Source: DASQYE01 sp036389315 (lineage in GTDB: Bacteria > Acidobacteriota > Blastocatellia > Pyrinomonadales > Pyrinomonadaceae). Taken from it: DNA of 64,000 nucleotides. Where the stretch lies: NCBI GenBank assembly GCA_036389315.1, contig DASVQF010000032.1, forward strand, positions 62,001 through 126,000. Reading direction: 5' to 3'. Under the pieces are notes generated by a model that worked only from the letters and a program-made list of their open reading frames with translations, had not been told where the DNA came from and made no database searches. A program made the translations under genes and the position numbers. This document shows, piece by piece, positions 1 to 6,716 of the stretch (positions are counted from its first letter, which is position 1; each line of letters starts with the position of its first letter).

Positions 1-805
1 TCAGAACTTTGAGCGAGCGGTAAATCTGTGCCAGGAGGCGCGCGATCGTTGTCTTGCCCGTGCCGGGGTTGCCGTAAAAGACCAGGTGGCGCGAGACCGG
101 AAGCGTCGCCAGGCCCTTCTCCGCGCGCATCTGCTGCACTTTCAGGAAATTGGTCAACTGCTTGACCTCTGCCTTGACGCGCTCAAGGCCGACCAGCGCG
201 TTCAATTCCGCGAGCAACTCTTCCAGAGGGCGCGGCGCTTCCTCCGCAGCAGCTTCGCTCTCATTCTGAGTCGCCTCGGTCGTTGCCCCTTCCGGCTGTG
301 GGCCCATCCCGCGCGGGTAGAGCGTCTGCTTGAATCTCAAAAGCTCGGCGGCTTCCAGTTCGGTCACGCGTCCGTCGGATTTGATGACGAGGTTGGCGAA
401 TTGAAAGAGGGCGTGGCGCGCGCGGTCTGCGTAATTGGAGCCGTGGCGGCCATCGTAATCTTCAAGGTAAGAGAGGATGACGGGCGCGCGATCCAGGCGG
501 CGGGCTATCTCCTGGCTGAACCTTTGACGCTCGGGCAGCGGAAACGTGTCCCTCTCGTACGAGAGGGAAAAGCTGCGGCAAATCTCTTCGTAATAGTGCT
601 CCTTCTCTGCAATCGAACACTCGCGCAGGTTGACGAACCGCTTGGCGACCGCGAGCAGTTGATTGTCCAGCACCACTTTCGCACCGGGCGGCGCGCTCTC
701 CCCGCGCCACACAGTCCGGATGCTCGCCTCAAGCGGAAGCGACAGCTCCGAGAAGGTTTTCCTGAGCGATGCGATCAGATGCTTGTTGCCGGTATCGAAG
801 GGCAC
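1..805 (-). CDS. AAA ATPase, CbbX/SpoVK-like (3' part outside window)
   Basis: Leftward reading frame running off the left edge. The visible C-terminal part has the AAA signature VGLERVK followed by a Walker A motif GNPGTGKTT and ARLLAQIYRSL, as in CbbX/SpoVK-type AAA proteins, which remodel partner proteins with ATP. Before it lies about 230 residues without a family I recognise, including a stretch resembling TerB-like helical regions (FQFANLVIKSDGRVTELEA) and an acidic Glu/Ala linker. The frame is closed by TGA just upstream of 820, and the most plausible start is a GTG at 805-803 with AGGCAGGAG 12 nt upstream. A TATAAT (860-855, minus strand) may be its -10 box. Walker B, sensor and C-terminal lid lie beyond the window, so the exact role cannot be assigned. 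Confidence 0.8.
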   Translation of the reverse strand, partial: MPFDTGNKHLIASLRKTFSELSLPLEASIRTVWRGESAPPGAKVVLDNQLLAVAKRFVNLRECSIAEKEHYYEEICRSFSLSYERDTFPLPERQRFSQEIARRLDRAPVILSYLEDYDGRHGSNYADRARHALFQFANLVIKSDGRVTELEAAELLRFKQTLYPRGMGPQPEGATTEATQNESEAAAEEAPRPLEELLAELNALVGLERVKAEVKQLTNFLKVQQMRAEKGLATLPVSRHLVFYGNPGTGKTTIARLLAQIYRSLKVL

Positions 806-973
806 TTGCGCTTTTTGCTCCTGCCTGGATTCAGGTGTTCTGTGTCAGGCGTGGATTATAGCATCGCCGCACAAAGCGTCGCTCGATTTGATGAAACTTA
901 GAAGAACCCGGTCGCGTACAAGGCAACCCGGAAGGTTGCAAGAAACATCTTGTAGTCGGAGAGAAAAAAGTTC

Positions 974-1003
974 TTGACAGAGTCAACCGTCTTGCCTTAT
1001 ACA
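974..1003 (+). promoter_or_regulatory. sigma70-type promoter
   Basis: TTGACA at 974-979, an 18-nt spacer and TATACA at 998-1003. This is the best vegetative promoter before the tRNA array. It would drive a short unit ending at the 1320-1376 terminator, or read on into the array. Confidence 0.6.
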
Positions 1004-1376
1004 TTCGCGGTTGCTTTCACCGAAGAAGAGAGCTTGAAAGCAAGAAGAAGAGAAACTTCAATGCTAACGAACCGGACAAACATAAAAAGAGCAACGGCGA
1101 CGGCGACGTGGCAGCCCTCTATGGGTATGCCCGTCACGGCCTCGGCCAGCTATTGTCTGCGTTCGTTACCGACCAACCCTATCGTCGGCGGTCGCGTGCA
1201 AAGACACGGGCAAAATATCGAAAGCCTCGGCTTTTCGGATCGCCGTCAGAATCAGTTTTAGCATCGCGGGAGCGGCCTCCCGCTCCCAATCTCGAATAAA
1301 AAGCTTAAGAGAATTGCTTGGAGCGGGCCCGGCTTCCCTGTTGAAGCCAAATGTTGGCCCGCTCCTTTTGTTGTTT
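1004..1376 (+). other. short transcription unit of unknown product
   Basis: The interval between a good promoter and a strong terminator. It holds a weak 66-codon frame (ATG at 1061, no convincing ribosome site, odd composition) and an 8-bp hairpin at 1268-1287. Either a small RNA or a leader for the array; I cannot assign a family. Confidence 0.35.
1320..1376 (+). terminator. rho-independent terminator
   Basis: A 10-bp perfect stem (GGAGCGGGCC at 1320-1329 with GGCCCGCTCC at 1356-1365) containing a second inner hairpin, followed by TTTTGTTGTTT. Confidence 0.65.
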
Positions 1377-1405
1377 GACAATCGAAGTACCTTGTATGTT
1401 TGAGA

Positions 1406-1533
1406 GATGAAGGCAGGGAGCCTTCACACAGGACGGTTGACCCAAGTGCTTTGCGAGAGTCCCGGGGTCGCCGCCCTCGGTAGAAGTGTGCGCCGAAGTG
1501 TGTCTTGCGGTCGCCCTTCTCTCTGCCTTCATC
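1406..1533. repeat. intergenic palindrome, first of the array family
   Basis: GATGAAGGCAG at 1406-1416 is the reverse complement of 1523-1533, followed by T-rich sequence. The same arm recurs in the palindrome at 3730. No gene lies between 806 and 1586. Confidence 0.45.
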
Positions 1534-1586
1534 TATTTTTTAGCATAACGAATCTGATTTTGCATGCGTCTACGCTTTCGGATTTG

Positions 1587-1662
1587 GGGAGCATGGTGTA
1601 AAGGCTCAACACGACGGCCTCCAAAATCGTCGATCCCGGTTCAAGTCCGGGTGCTCCTGCCA
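1587..1662 (+). tRNA. tRNA-Trp (CCA)
   Basis: Acceptor arms GGGAGCA and TGCTCCT pair with one G-U; anticodon loop CTCCAAA reads CCA; discriminator G is normal for Trp; CCA is encoded. Confidence 0.85.
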
Positions 1663-1683
1663 AACTTTTAAATTCTCATCTTC

Positions 1684-1771
1684 GGAGGGTTCGCCTAACT
1701 GGAATGGCCCCGGTCTCGAAAACCGGCGGGCCCACTGGCCCTTGCGAGTTCGAATCCCGCACCCTCCGCCA
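1684..1771 (+). tRNA. tRNA-Ser (CGA)
   Basis: 88 nt with a long variable arm, as expected for Ser. Anticodon region TCTCGAAAA; acceptor GGAGGGT pairs ACCCTCC; discriminator G and encoded CCA. It is the only Ser tRNA of the array. Confidence 0.93.
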
Positions 1772-1784
1772 ACAATTTTTTTTT

Positions 1785-1859
1785 GAACCTGTAGCTCAGC
1801 GGAATGAGAGCGCAAGCTTGCGGAGCTTGAGGTCGCACGTTCGAATCGTGCCAGGTTCA
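1785..1859 (+). tRNA. tRNA-Arg (GCG)
   Basis: Acceptor GAACCTG/CAGGTTC and a perfect 5-bp anticodon stem around loop TTGCGGA, giving anticodon GCG (CGC codons). Most bacteria read CGN with an A34/inosine tRNA, so GCG is unusual. CCA is not encoded. Confidence 0.8.
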
Positions 1860-1876
1860 TAAACTCTCTTTCATCA

Positions 1877-1951
1877 GCCGACGTAGCCCAACGGTAGGAG
1901 GCGCTGGTCTTAGAAACCAGACAGTGACGGGTTCGAATCCCTCCGTCGGCA
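1877..1951 (+). tRNA. tRNA-Leu-like (TAG), short variable arm
   Basis: Acceptor GCCGACG/CGTCGGC, anticodon stem CTGGT/ACCAG, loop CTTAGAA, anticodon TAG (CUA, Leu). The variable loop is only about 6 nt, whereas bacterial Leu tRNAs carry a long arm, and the T stem has mismatches. CCA not encoded. Amino-acid identity is therefore less certain. Confidence 0.75.
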
Positions 1952-1973
1952 TCCTTAATCAACTTCCCGCTGC

Positions 1974-2054
1974 GGGGCGTTAGGCAAGGCAGGACTGAAG
2001 CCGCTTGATTTTCAATCAAGAGATGCGTGGGTTCAAATCCCACACGCCCCGCCA
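1974..2054 (+). tRNA. tRNA-Glu (TTC)
   Basis: Acceptor GGGGCGT/ACGCCCC, anticodon loop TTTTCAA, discriminator G and encoded CCA. The D region is a little longer than usual (81 nt in all). Confidence 0.9.
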
Positions 2055-2066
2055 ACACTTTCTCAT

Positions 2067-2145
2067 GTTGATCGTAGCTCAAAGAGGCAGAGCGCTGCGC
2101 TGTGAACGCAGAGGAGTGCGGGTTCGACTCCCGTCGATCAACCCA
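2067..2145 (+). tRNA. tRNA-His (GTG)
   Basis: The extra G(-1) opposite discriminator C, the hallmark of tRNA-His, is present. Anticodon loop CTGTGAA; CCA encoded. Confidence 0.93.
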
Positions 2146-2155
2146 AACCTTTCGG

Positions 2156-2234
2156 GGCGCGTTAGGCGAGTCAGGCTAAAGCCACTTGATTCTCAATCAA
2201 GCGATCATCGGTTCAAATCCGATACGCGCCGCCA
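2156..2234 (+). tRNA. tRNA-Glu (CTC)
   Basis: Acceptor GGCGCGT/ACGCGCC, anticodon loop TTCTCAA, discriminator G, encoded CCA. Second Glu isoacceptor, similar to the gene at 1974 in its anticodon stem. Confidence 0.9.
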
Positions 2235-2250
2235 ACAAAAATTTCTCTTC

Positions 2251-2324
2251 GGGGCTGTGGGCCAGTCGGAGTGGCCGCTTGACTGTCGATCAAGAGAGCG
2301 CGAGTTCGAGTCTCGCCAGTCCCG
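2251..2324 (+). tRNA. tRNA-Asp (GTC)
   Basis: Acceptor GGGGCTG/CAGTCCC, loop CTGTCGA, discriminator G as for Asp. CCA is not encoded (CCT follows). Confidence 0.9.
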
Positions 2325-2331
2325 CCTCCTC

Positions 2332-2407
2332 GCGCCGTAAGCTAAACGGGTGAAGCAGTGGTCTCTTAAATCACTAACACAGGGTTCGAGCCCCTGACGG
2401 CGCACCA
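2332..2407 (+). tRNA. tRNA-Lys (CTT)
   Basis: Acceptor GCGCCGT/ACGGCGC, loop CTCTTAA, discriminator A, encoded CCA. It starts only 7 nt after tRNA-Asp. Confidence 0.9.
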
Positions 2408-2417
2408 AATTTCAAAA

Positions 2418-2491
2418 CGGGGTATGGTGTAATGTTTGCATCCGAGTCCTGGGAACTCGTGGTGTCAGTTCGATTCTGGCTACCCCGACCA
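2418..2491 (+). tRNA. tRNA-Pro (TGG)
   Basis: C1-G72 pair and discriminator A typical of Pro; acceptor CGGGGTA/TACCCCG; encoded CCA. The loop set by the 5-bp stem is CCTGGGA, which puts C rather than the near-universal U at position 33. GGG is the alternative reading; both are Pro. Confidence 0.88.
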
Positions 2492-2538
2492 TTTCTGCGC
2501 GAGAGCAACGCTCATCGCGCCCCTCTCGCTTCACGCAT

Positions 2539-2613
2539 GCATCGTTAGTCTAGCCCGGTCTAAGACGCTGGCTCGCCATGTCGGAGACGCCGGTTCAAAT
2601 CCGGCACGATGCT
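2539..2613 (+). tRNA. tRNA-Gly (GCC)
   Basis: Acceptor GCATCGT/ACGATGC, anticodon loop TCGCCAT, discriminator T as in Gly. Position 33 is C. CCA not encoded. Confidence 0.82.
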
Positions 2614-2623
2614 TTTCATCTGC

Positions 2624-2695
2624 GCCCCCGTAGCTCAACGGAAGAGTGGTTCGCTTCGAACGAATCGAGTACGGGTTCAAATCCTGTCGGGGGCT
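2624..2695 (+). tRNA. tRNA-Arg (TCG)
   Basis: Acceptor GCCCCCG/CGGGGGC, anticodon loop CTTCGAA. The discriminator T is unusual for Arg. CCA not encoded. Confidence 0.88.
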
Positions 2696-2710
2696 TTTTC
2701 GGCCCAAAGT

Positions 2711-2783
2711 GCGGGAGTGATGTAAGCAGGCAACATCCGAGACTTCCAATCTCGGCTTGAGGGTTCGAGCCCCTTCTCCCGCT
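2711..2783 (+). tRNA. tRNA-Gly (TCC)
   Basis: Acceptor GCGGGAG/CTCCCGC, anticodon loop CTTCCAA, discriminator T as in Gly. CCA not encoded. Confidence 0.9.
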
Positions 2784-2803
2784 TCACGCGCACGCTCTCT
2801 CTG

Positions 2804-2876
2804 GCAGGCATAGCCAAGCTGGCCAAGGCACTGGATTGCAAATCCAGCAGCGCCGGTTCGAGTCCGGCTGCCTGCT
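2804..2876 (+). tRNA. tRNA-Cys (GCA)
   Basis: Acceptor GCAGGCA/TGCCTGC, anticodon loop TTGCAAA, discriminator T, the Cys identity base. CCA not encoded. Last tRNA before the HNH gene. Confidence 0.92.
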
Positions 2877-2931
2877 TCAACTTTGCGACACACCGCTCCG
2901 CCACATTCAAGAAGAAAGGAGGTGACAGGAG

Positions 2932-3501
2932 ATGGCCCTTGATGGTCGAGTCCTATTGCTCAATCAGACCTACGAGCCGCTTGGCACTGTCAGCCTTGCG
3001 CGAGCGGTCATCATGGTCTGGAAGAACACAGTCACGGTCGAGGAACTGGACGGCGCTCGCGTTCTGCGCACGCCGCGCGCTGAGTTTCCCGTCCCTTCCG
3101 TCATCAGGCGTCGCACCTACGTCAACGTGCGGCGTCGCAGAGAAGCCTCGGGCATGAGGCGCTTGCGGATTTACATGCGCGACCGCTGGCGCTGCCAGTA
3201 CTGCGGCGAGCGGAAGCAGCCGGCCGAGCTGACGCTGGATCACATCTTCCCGCGCTCGCGCGGCGGCCAGAACACGCCCGTCAACATCGTCGCAGCATGT
3301 CTCGCGTGCAATAACCGCAAGGGCAACCGCACGCCCGAAGAGGCACGCATGCCACTGCTGACCACGCAGTCGGCCCTGCGCGTCCACCTGGAAAGAGTCG
3401 TCCTCTGCCACTACGCCGAGGCAAGGCCGGAGTGGAAGAAGTACATCTTCATGGACGCGCACGACGACCGCTCGCTTCGAGAGAAGGCGCGCGGCGCTTG
3501 A
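2932..3501 (+). CDS. HNH endonuclease inside the tRNA array
   Basis: 189 aa. An N-terminal region of about 85 residues (LLLNQTYEPLGTVSLARAV) is typical of stand-alone bacterial HNH nucleases. The HNH domain follows: first Cys pair CQYCG, then LDHIFPRSRGG with the metal-binding Asp-His, an Asn, and a second Cys pair CLACNN. It should cut DNA as a metal-dependent endonuclease. The start at 2932 has a strong AAGGAGGTG site. It sits between tRNA-Cys (56 nt upstream) and tRNA-Phe (56 nt downstream) on the same strand, so it is probably co-transcribed with the tRNAs. HNH genes are common in phage and mobile tRNA clusters, which hints at a mobile origin of the array; this is inference. A GC-rich inverted repeat with CCCCTCA follows the stop codon and may be a weak terminator. 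Confidence 0.9.
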   Translation: MALDGRVLLLNQTYEPLGTVSLARAVIMVWKNTVTVEELDGARVLRTPRAEFPVPSVIRRRTYVNVRRRREASGMRRLRIYMRDRWRCQYCGERKQPAELTLDHIFPRSRGGQNTPVNIVAACLACNNRKGNRTPEEARMPLLTTQSALRVHLERVVLCHYAEARPEWKKYIFMDAHDDRSLREKARGA

Positions 3502-3556
3502 ACGTGAGGGGGCCGGGCTGACGGCTCGTCCCCTCATGCTCCAAACAATCACCATC

Positions 3557-3632
3557 GGTCGGATAGCTGAGATGGATTATGCGCCTGCCTGAAAAGCAGG
3601 AGAGGTTGGCTCGATTCCAACTCCGACCACCA
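3557..3632 (+). tRNA. tRNA-Phe (GAA)
   Basis: Acceptor GGTCGGA/TCCGACC, stem CCTGC/GCAGG, loop CTGAAAA, discriminator A, encoded CCA. Confidence 0.93.
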
Positions 3633-3643
3633 TCAACCCATAA

Positions 3644-3718
3644 GGCCGGTTAGCTCAGTTGGCCCAGAGCGCTTCTCTTACAAAGAAGATGTCGAAGGTT
3701 CAAATCCTTCACCGGCCA
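3644..3718 (+). tRNA. tRNA-Val (TAC)
   Basis: Acceptor GGCCGGT/ACCGGCC, stem CTTCT/AGAAG, loop CTTACAA, discriminator A. CCA not encoded. Confidence 0.92.
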
Positions 3719-3729
3719 TAAAAAGAAAT

Positions 3730-3788
3730 GATGAAGGCAGAAGGATGAATGCAAAGCAGTTTCTCTTTTATTCATCCTTCCGCCTTCC
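3730..3788. repeat. intergenic palindrome
   Basis: The left arm begins GATGAAGGCAG, carries GGATGAAT, and pairs with ATTCATCC and CCGCCTTC on the right. Same family as the palindromes at 1406 and 4754. Confidence 0.5.
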
Positions 3789-3808
3789 TCCTTCTCTGCA
3801 TTGCTTTT

Positions 3809-3894
3809 CGGGGCGTGGCTCATCCCGGCAGAACGCGACTGCTTGAGGACTGTGGAGCACTAAGGGGGTTTGCTGGGCCCTCACGCCCCGACCA
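3809..3894 (+). tRNA. aberrant tRNA-like gene with Pro-type ends
   Basis: Acceptor CGGGGCG/CGCCCCG, discriminator A and encoded CCA match tRNA-Pro ends, and GTGGCTCA resembles a D arm. No canonical anticodon or T arm can be drawn. TGAGG pairs with CCTCA across about 30 nt where a 7-nt T loop should be, and GCAG/CTGC close an odd 7-nt loop without U33. It may be a decayed or rearranged tRNA-Pro, or a tRNA mimic. Confidence 0.45.
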
Positions 3895-3909
3895 GCTTTT
3901 CCCGTTCGC

Positions 3910-3987
3910 GGCGGCGTAGCTCCAACCGGCCGAAGCAGTTCTTTCGTAAAGAACCTCGTGTGAGTTCAAATCTCACCGCCGCCTCCA
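3910..3987 (+). tRNA. tRNA-Thr (CGT)
   Basis: Acceptor GGCGGCG/CGCCGCC, stem GTTCT/AGAAC, loop TTCGTAA, discriminator T, encoded CCA. Confidence 0.9.
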
Positions 3988-4003
3988 TCAGCAAACCCTT
4001 TGG

Positions 4004-4087
4004 GCCCACGTTCCCGGCAGCGGTCTTCTAAACCGCACCACAGAAGCGCCGGGCGGAAGGCTTTGAGGTTCGACTCCTCCGTGGGCT
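4004..4087 (+). tRNA. aberrant tRNA-Arg-like gene (TCT)
   Basis: Acceptor GCCCACG/CGTGGGC, a perfect anticodon hairpin GCGGT-CTTCTAA-ACCGC (TCT) and a T arm GAGG-TTCGACT-CCTC are present. The D arm is missing: CCCGGC sits in its place and pairs with GCCGGG inside an oversized variable region. The fold is therefore not a normal cloverleaf. It shares CCCGGCAG with the aberrant gene at 3809. Confidence 0.55.
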
Positions 4088-4103
4088 TTCGAGAATTTTT
4101 TGC

Positions 4104-4177
4104 GGCTGTGTAGCTCAGTGGGCTAGAGCGCCCGCCTCATAAGCGGAGGGTCGGCGGTTCAATTCCGTCCACAGCTA
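4104..4177 (+). tRNA. tRNA-Met/Ile2 (CAT)
   Basis: Acceptor GGCTGTG/CACAGCT with a first G-U pair, loop CTCATAA. It lacks the C1-A72 mismatch of an initiator, so it is elongator Met or a lysidine-modified Ile tRNA. CCA not encoded. Confidence 0.85.
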
Positions 4178-4180
4178 TTT

Positions 4181-4253
4181 GGGTTGGTAGCTTAATTGGC
4201 AGAGCGACAGTCTTGCACACTGTTAGGTGTGAGTTCGAGTCTCACCCGATCCA
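4181..4253 (+). tRNA. tRNA-Ala (TGC)
   Basis: Acceptor GGGTTGG/CCGATCC contains the G3-U70 wobble that specifies Ala. Stem ACAGT/ACTGT, loop CTTGCAC, discriminator A. It starts 3 nt after the previous tRNA. Confidence 0.92.
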
Positions 4254-4260
4254 TATTTAT

Positions 4261-4343
4261 TGCGGTGTAGCTCAATTGGACAGCCGAAGAGCACTCGTCT
4301 TGTAAACGAGATGATATGAGTTCAAATCTCATCACCGCAGCCA
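4261..4343 (+). tRNA. tRNA-Thr (TGT)
   Basis: Acceptor TGCGGTG/CACCGCA, stem CTCGT/ACGAG, loop CTTGTAA, encoded CCA. The D region is expanded by about 7 nt (83 nt in all). Confidence 0.87.
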
Positions 4344-4380
4344 GTCCGAAAAAAACCTCACCACTCTCGCCACCAAGACG

Positions 4381-4469
4381 GACACGAGGGAAATGATGAA
4401 TGCAAAAGTATGAATGATGAATGAAAGAGAGATAGCTTTTCATTCCGCATTCCGCATTTCCCTCGTGTC
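4381..4469. repeat. intergenic palindrome
   Basis: 15-bp perfect arms (4381-4395 and 4455-4469, GACACGAGGGAAATG on the left) around tandem ATGAATG-type units. Confidence 0.55.
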
Positions 4470-4503
4470 TTCCCGCCTGCGTGGTGATTTCGGGCCTTCC
4501 TGA

Positions 4504-4576
4504 TGTGGCGTAGCCAAGCTGGTAAGGCGTCGCATTGTTAATGCGAAGATCGAAGGTTCGAGTCCTTCCGCCACAG
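4504..4576 (+). tRNA. tRNA-Asn (GTT)
   Basis: U1-A72 and discriminator G as in Asn; acceptor TGTGGCG/CGCCACA; stem TCGCA/TGCGA; loop TTGTTAA. Confidence 0.92.
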
Positions 4577-4590
4577 TTAATTTCGTTTAG

Positions 4591-4664
4591 AGGCCGGTAG
4601 CCAAGCGGGCGAAGGCACCCGCCCTTTAAGCGGGGGATCGTCGGTTCAAATCCGACCCGGCCTA
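4591..4664 (+). tRNA. tRNA-Lys (TTT)
   Basis: Acceptor AGGCCGG/CCGGCCT, stem CCCGC/GCGGG, loop CCTTTAA. In this register position 33 is C, not U. Discriminator A fits Lys. Confidence 0.83.
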
Positions 4665-4670
4665 AAGTTT

Positions 4671-4742
4671 CGCGGTGTAGCTCAACGGCAGCAGCAGTCG
4701 CTCGATAAGCGACCGATGATGGTTCGACTCCATCCACCGCGA
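4671..4742 (+). tRNA. tRNA-Ile (GAT)
   Basis: Acceptor CGCGGTG/CACCGCG, stem GTCGC/GCGAC, loop TCGATAA, discriminator A. Position 33 is C and the first pair is C-G, both uncommon for Ile. Confidence 0.82.
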
Positions 4743-4753
4743 CTAAAAGCAGG

Positions 4754-4822
4754 GAGGAAGGCAGAAGGATGAATGCGGAATGAAAAGCAGCTTGGCTTTT
4801 CATTCCGCCTGCCGCCTTCCTC
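4754..4822. repeat. intergenic palindrome
   Basis: GAGGAAGGCAG ... GGAATGAAAAG on the left matches CTTTTCATTCC ... GCCTTCCTC on the right. Same family as 3730. Confidence 0.55.
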
Positions 4823-4830
4823 ATTTCTCA

Positions 4831-4906
4831 TGCGGGATAGTGTAACGGGCAACACGCCGCGCTTTGAACGCGGAGATTGAAGGTTTGAATCCTTCTCCCG
4901 CAGCCA
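4831..4906 (+). tRNA. tRNA-Gln (TTG)
   Basis: U1-A72 and discriminator G, both Gln identity features; stem CCGCG/CGCGG; loop CTTTGAA; encoded CCA. Last tRNA of the array, 67 nt before the Ro60 start codon. Confidence 0.93.
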
Positions 4907-4973
4907 GGTTCTTTCCCTGATTGGCCCACCGGCTTGACACAAGGTACTTCGATTGACTTCGGAGGTAAACGAG

Positions 4974-6533
4974 ATGGCTAACAAGAATCTGTTCAAGTCG
5001 CTGGTCGGCAAGCTCATCCCCGCGACGGACGCTGTGAATGAGGAGCGTGCACCGGCTTACGCTTTCACGCCGAAGCACGCGCTGGCGCAGTACGCCGTGA
5101 CGGGCTGCCTCAACGCGACCTTTTACGCGAGCGCCGAAGATCAACTGGCCCGCGTGCTTGAGCTATGCGAAGGCGTCGAGGCCGACTTTATAGCGCGCAC
5201 GGCCCTTTACGCGCGCGAGCGTGGATTTATGAAGGATATGCCTGCGCTGCTCTGCGCCGTGCTCTCGACGAGGGATCGCGCTTTGCTCGCGCAGATCTTT
5301 CACCGCGTCATAGACAACGGACGGATGCTGCGCAACTTCGTGCAGATCATGCGCTCAGGAGCGACGGGGCGCAAGTCGCTCGGCACAGCGCCGAAGCGGC
5401 TGGTGCGCGAGTGGCTTGAGGCGCGCGACGCGCTCACGCTTCTGAACGCCAGCGTGGGCCAGAGCCCTTCGCTCGCGGACATCATCAAGATGGTGCACCC
5501 GAAGCCTTCGGATGCGGGATGGGCTGCGCTCTATGGCTACCTGATTGGCCGCAAGCCCTCGGAGCCGGGGGCGCTGCCGGAGGTCGTGCGCGGCTACGAG
5601 GCGTTCAAGTCGGGCGACACGCTTGAGCTGCCGCGCGTCTCGTTCCAGATGTTGACGGCCCTTGAGCTGAGCCGGAAGGAGTGGGCCGAGATTGCGCGTC
5701 ATGCTCCGTGGCAGATGACGCGCATGAACCTGAACACGTTCGCGCGCCACGGCGTCTTCGACGAGCCCGGAATGCCTGGGCTGATCGCAGACCGCCTGCG
5801 CGACGAGCAGGCCATCAGGAAGGCGCGCGTCTTCCCTTACCAGTTGATGTCCGCATACCTGATGACGGCCGACAACGTTCCTTTCGTCGTGCGCGAGGCG
5901 CTTCAGGACGCGATGGAGACGGCCATCCGGAACGTGCCGGAGATCGAGGGCAAGGTCTACGTCTGCCCGGACGTTTCGGGCTCGATGTCCTGCGCGGCCG
6001 TCACGGGCAGTCGCCGTGGAGCGACGAGCCGCGTGCGCTGCATTGACGTGGCGGCGCTCGTCGCGGCGAGCGTGCTGCGCAAGAACCCGAGTGCAGAGGT
6101 CATTCCGTTCGAGCAGCACGTCGTCAACGTCGGCCTTAATCCGCGCGACAGCGTGATGACGAACGCCGCGCGACTGGCGATGATCGGCGGCGGCGGCACG
6201 AATTGCAGCGCCCCGCTCTCGCTCCTCAACAGCCGCCGGGCGACGGGCGACCTGGTCATCTTCGTCTCGGACTACGAGTCCTGGGTTGACGCTGGCAGAG
6301 GTCGCGGCACGGCGACGATGCAGGAGTGGAACGTCTTCAAGCAGCGCAACCCGTCGGCACGCATGGTCTGCATAGACGTGCAGCCTTACGCCACGACGCA
6401 GGCCGAGGAGCGCGAAGACATTCTCAACGTCGGCGGATTCTCGGATCAGGTCTTTGAGGTGATCGCTGAGTTCGCGCGGGGACGCCTCAACCCGGCCCAC
6501 TGGGTCGGCGCTATCGAGGCGGTGACGCTGTGA
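4974..6533 (+). CDS. rsr: Ro60/TROVE-domain RNA-binding protein (Rsr)
   Basis: 519 aa. The N-terminal TROVE domain (roughly residues 1-330) forms the HEAT-repeat ring that holds RNA in Ro60 proteins; FTPKHALAQYAVTGCLNATFY is its entry motif. The C-terminal von Willebrand A domain keeps the metal site: DVSGSMS (DxSxS), a Thr in GGGGTNCS, and an Asp in VSDYES. Known bacterial homologues (Deinococcus Rsr) bind Y RNAs and misfolded RNAs and work with exonucleases such as PNPase. I chose ATG 4974 because GGAGG at 4961-4965 is well spaced; a start at 4953 would lack a site. The gene lies between the end of the tRNA array and four Y-RNA-like units, so protein and RNA partners are encoded side by side. 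Confidence 0.93.
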   Translation: MANKNLFKSLVGKLIPATDAVNEERAPAYAFTPKHALAQYAVTGCLNATFYASAEDQLARVLELCEGVEADFIARTALYARERGFMKDMPALLCAVLSTRDRALLAQIFHRVIDNGRMLRNFVQIMRSGATGRKSLGTAPKRLVREWLEARDALTLLNASVGQSPSLADIIKMVHPKPSDAGWAALYGYLIGRKPSEPGALPEVVRGYEAFKSGDTLELPRVSFQMLTALELSRKEWAEIARHAPWQMTRMNLNTFARHGVFDEPGMPGLIADRLRDEQAIRKARVFPYQLMSAYLMTADNVPFVVREALQDAMETAIRNVPEIEGKVYVCPDVSGSMSCAAVTGSRRGATSRVRCIDVAALVAASVLRKNPSAEVIPFEQHVVNVGLNPRDSVMTNAARLAMIGGGGTNCSAPLSLLNSRRATGDLVIFVSDYESWVDAGRGRGTATMQEWNVFKQRNPSARMVCIDVQPYATTQAEEREDILNVGGFSDQVFEVIAEFARGRLNPAHWVGAIEAVTL

Positions 6534-6618
6534 AGGGATGAGGGAGGAAAGGAATGCTGATGCAGGTTGATTAGCTCTCTTATTCATCCCTCAGCCCTCA
6601 ACACTCAGCCCTGATTTT

Positions 6619-6694
6619 CGGGGCCGAATGCTTCGCGGGACTACATCACTTGGGATGATGCTGAAGGTCTCGATGATTTTTCTGGTCGGCCCCG
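6619..6694 (+). ncRNA. Y RNA-like unit 1
   Basis: A perfect 9-bp closing helix (CGGGGCCGA at 6619-6627 with TCGGCCCCG at 6686-6694) is followed at once by the shared motif ATGC-N8-ACTACATCAC. The helix ending in CGA-A resembles the Ro-binding stem of Y RNAs. There is no open frame of substance. Family assignment is inference from motif, fold and the adjacent Ro60 gene. Confidence 0.65.
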
Positions 6695-6716
6695 GATAAA
6701 GGGATGCGGCTATTTG

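Noticed and set aside
1877..1951. amber or ochre suppressor tRNA
   Set aside because: The stem register places TAG at 34-36, which reads CUA (Leu); a suppressor would need CTA or TTA there. It does not explain the amber codon in the STAND gene.
5355..6587. 410-codon frame on the minus strand
   Set aside because: It is antisense to the Ro60 gene, which has intact domains, a ribosome site and motif support; the composition is the usual Arg-rich shadow of GC-rich coding DNA.
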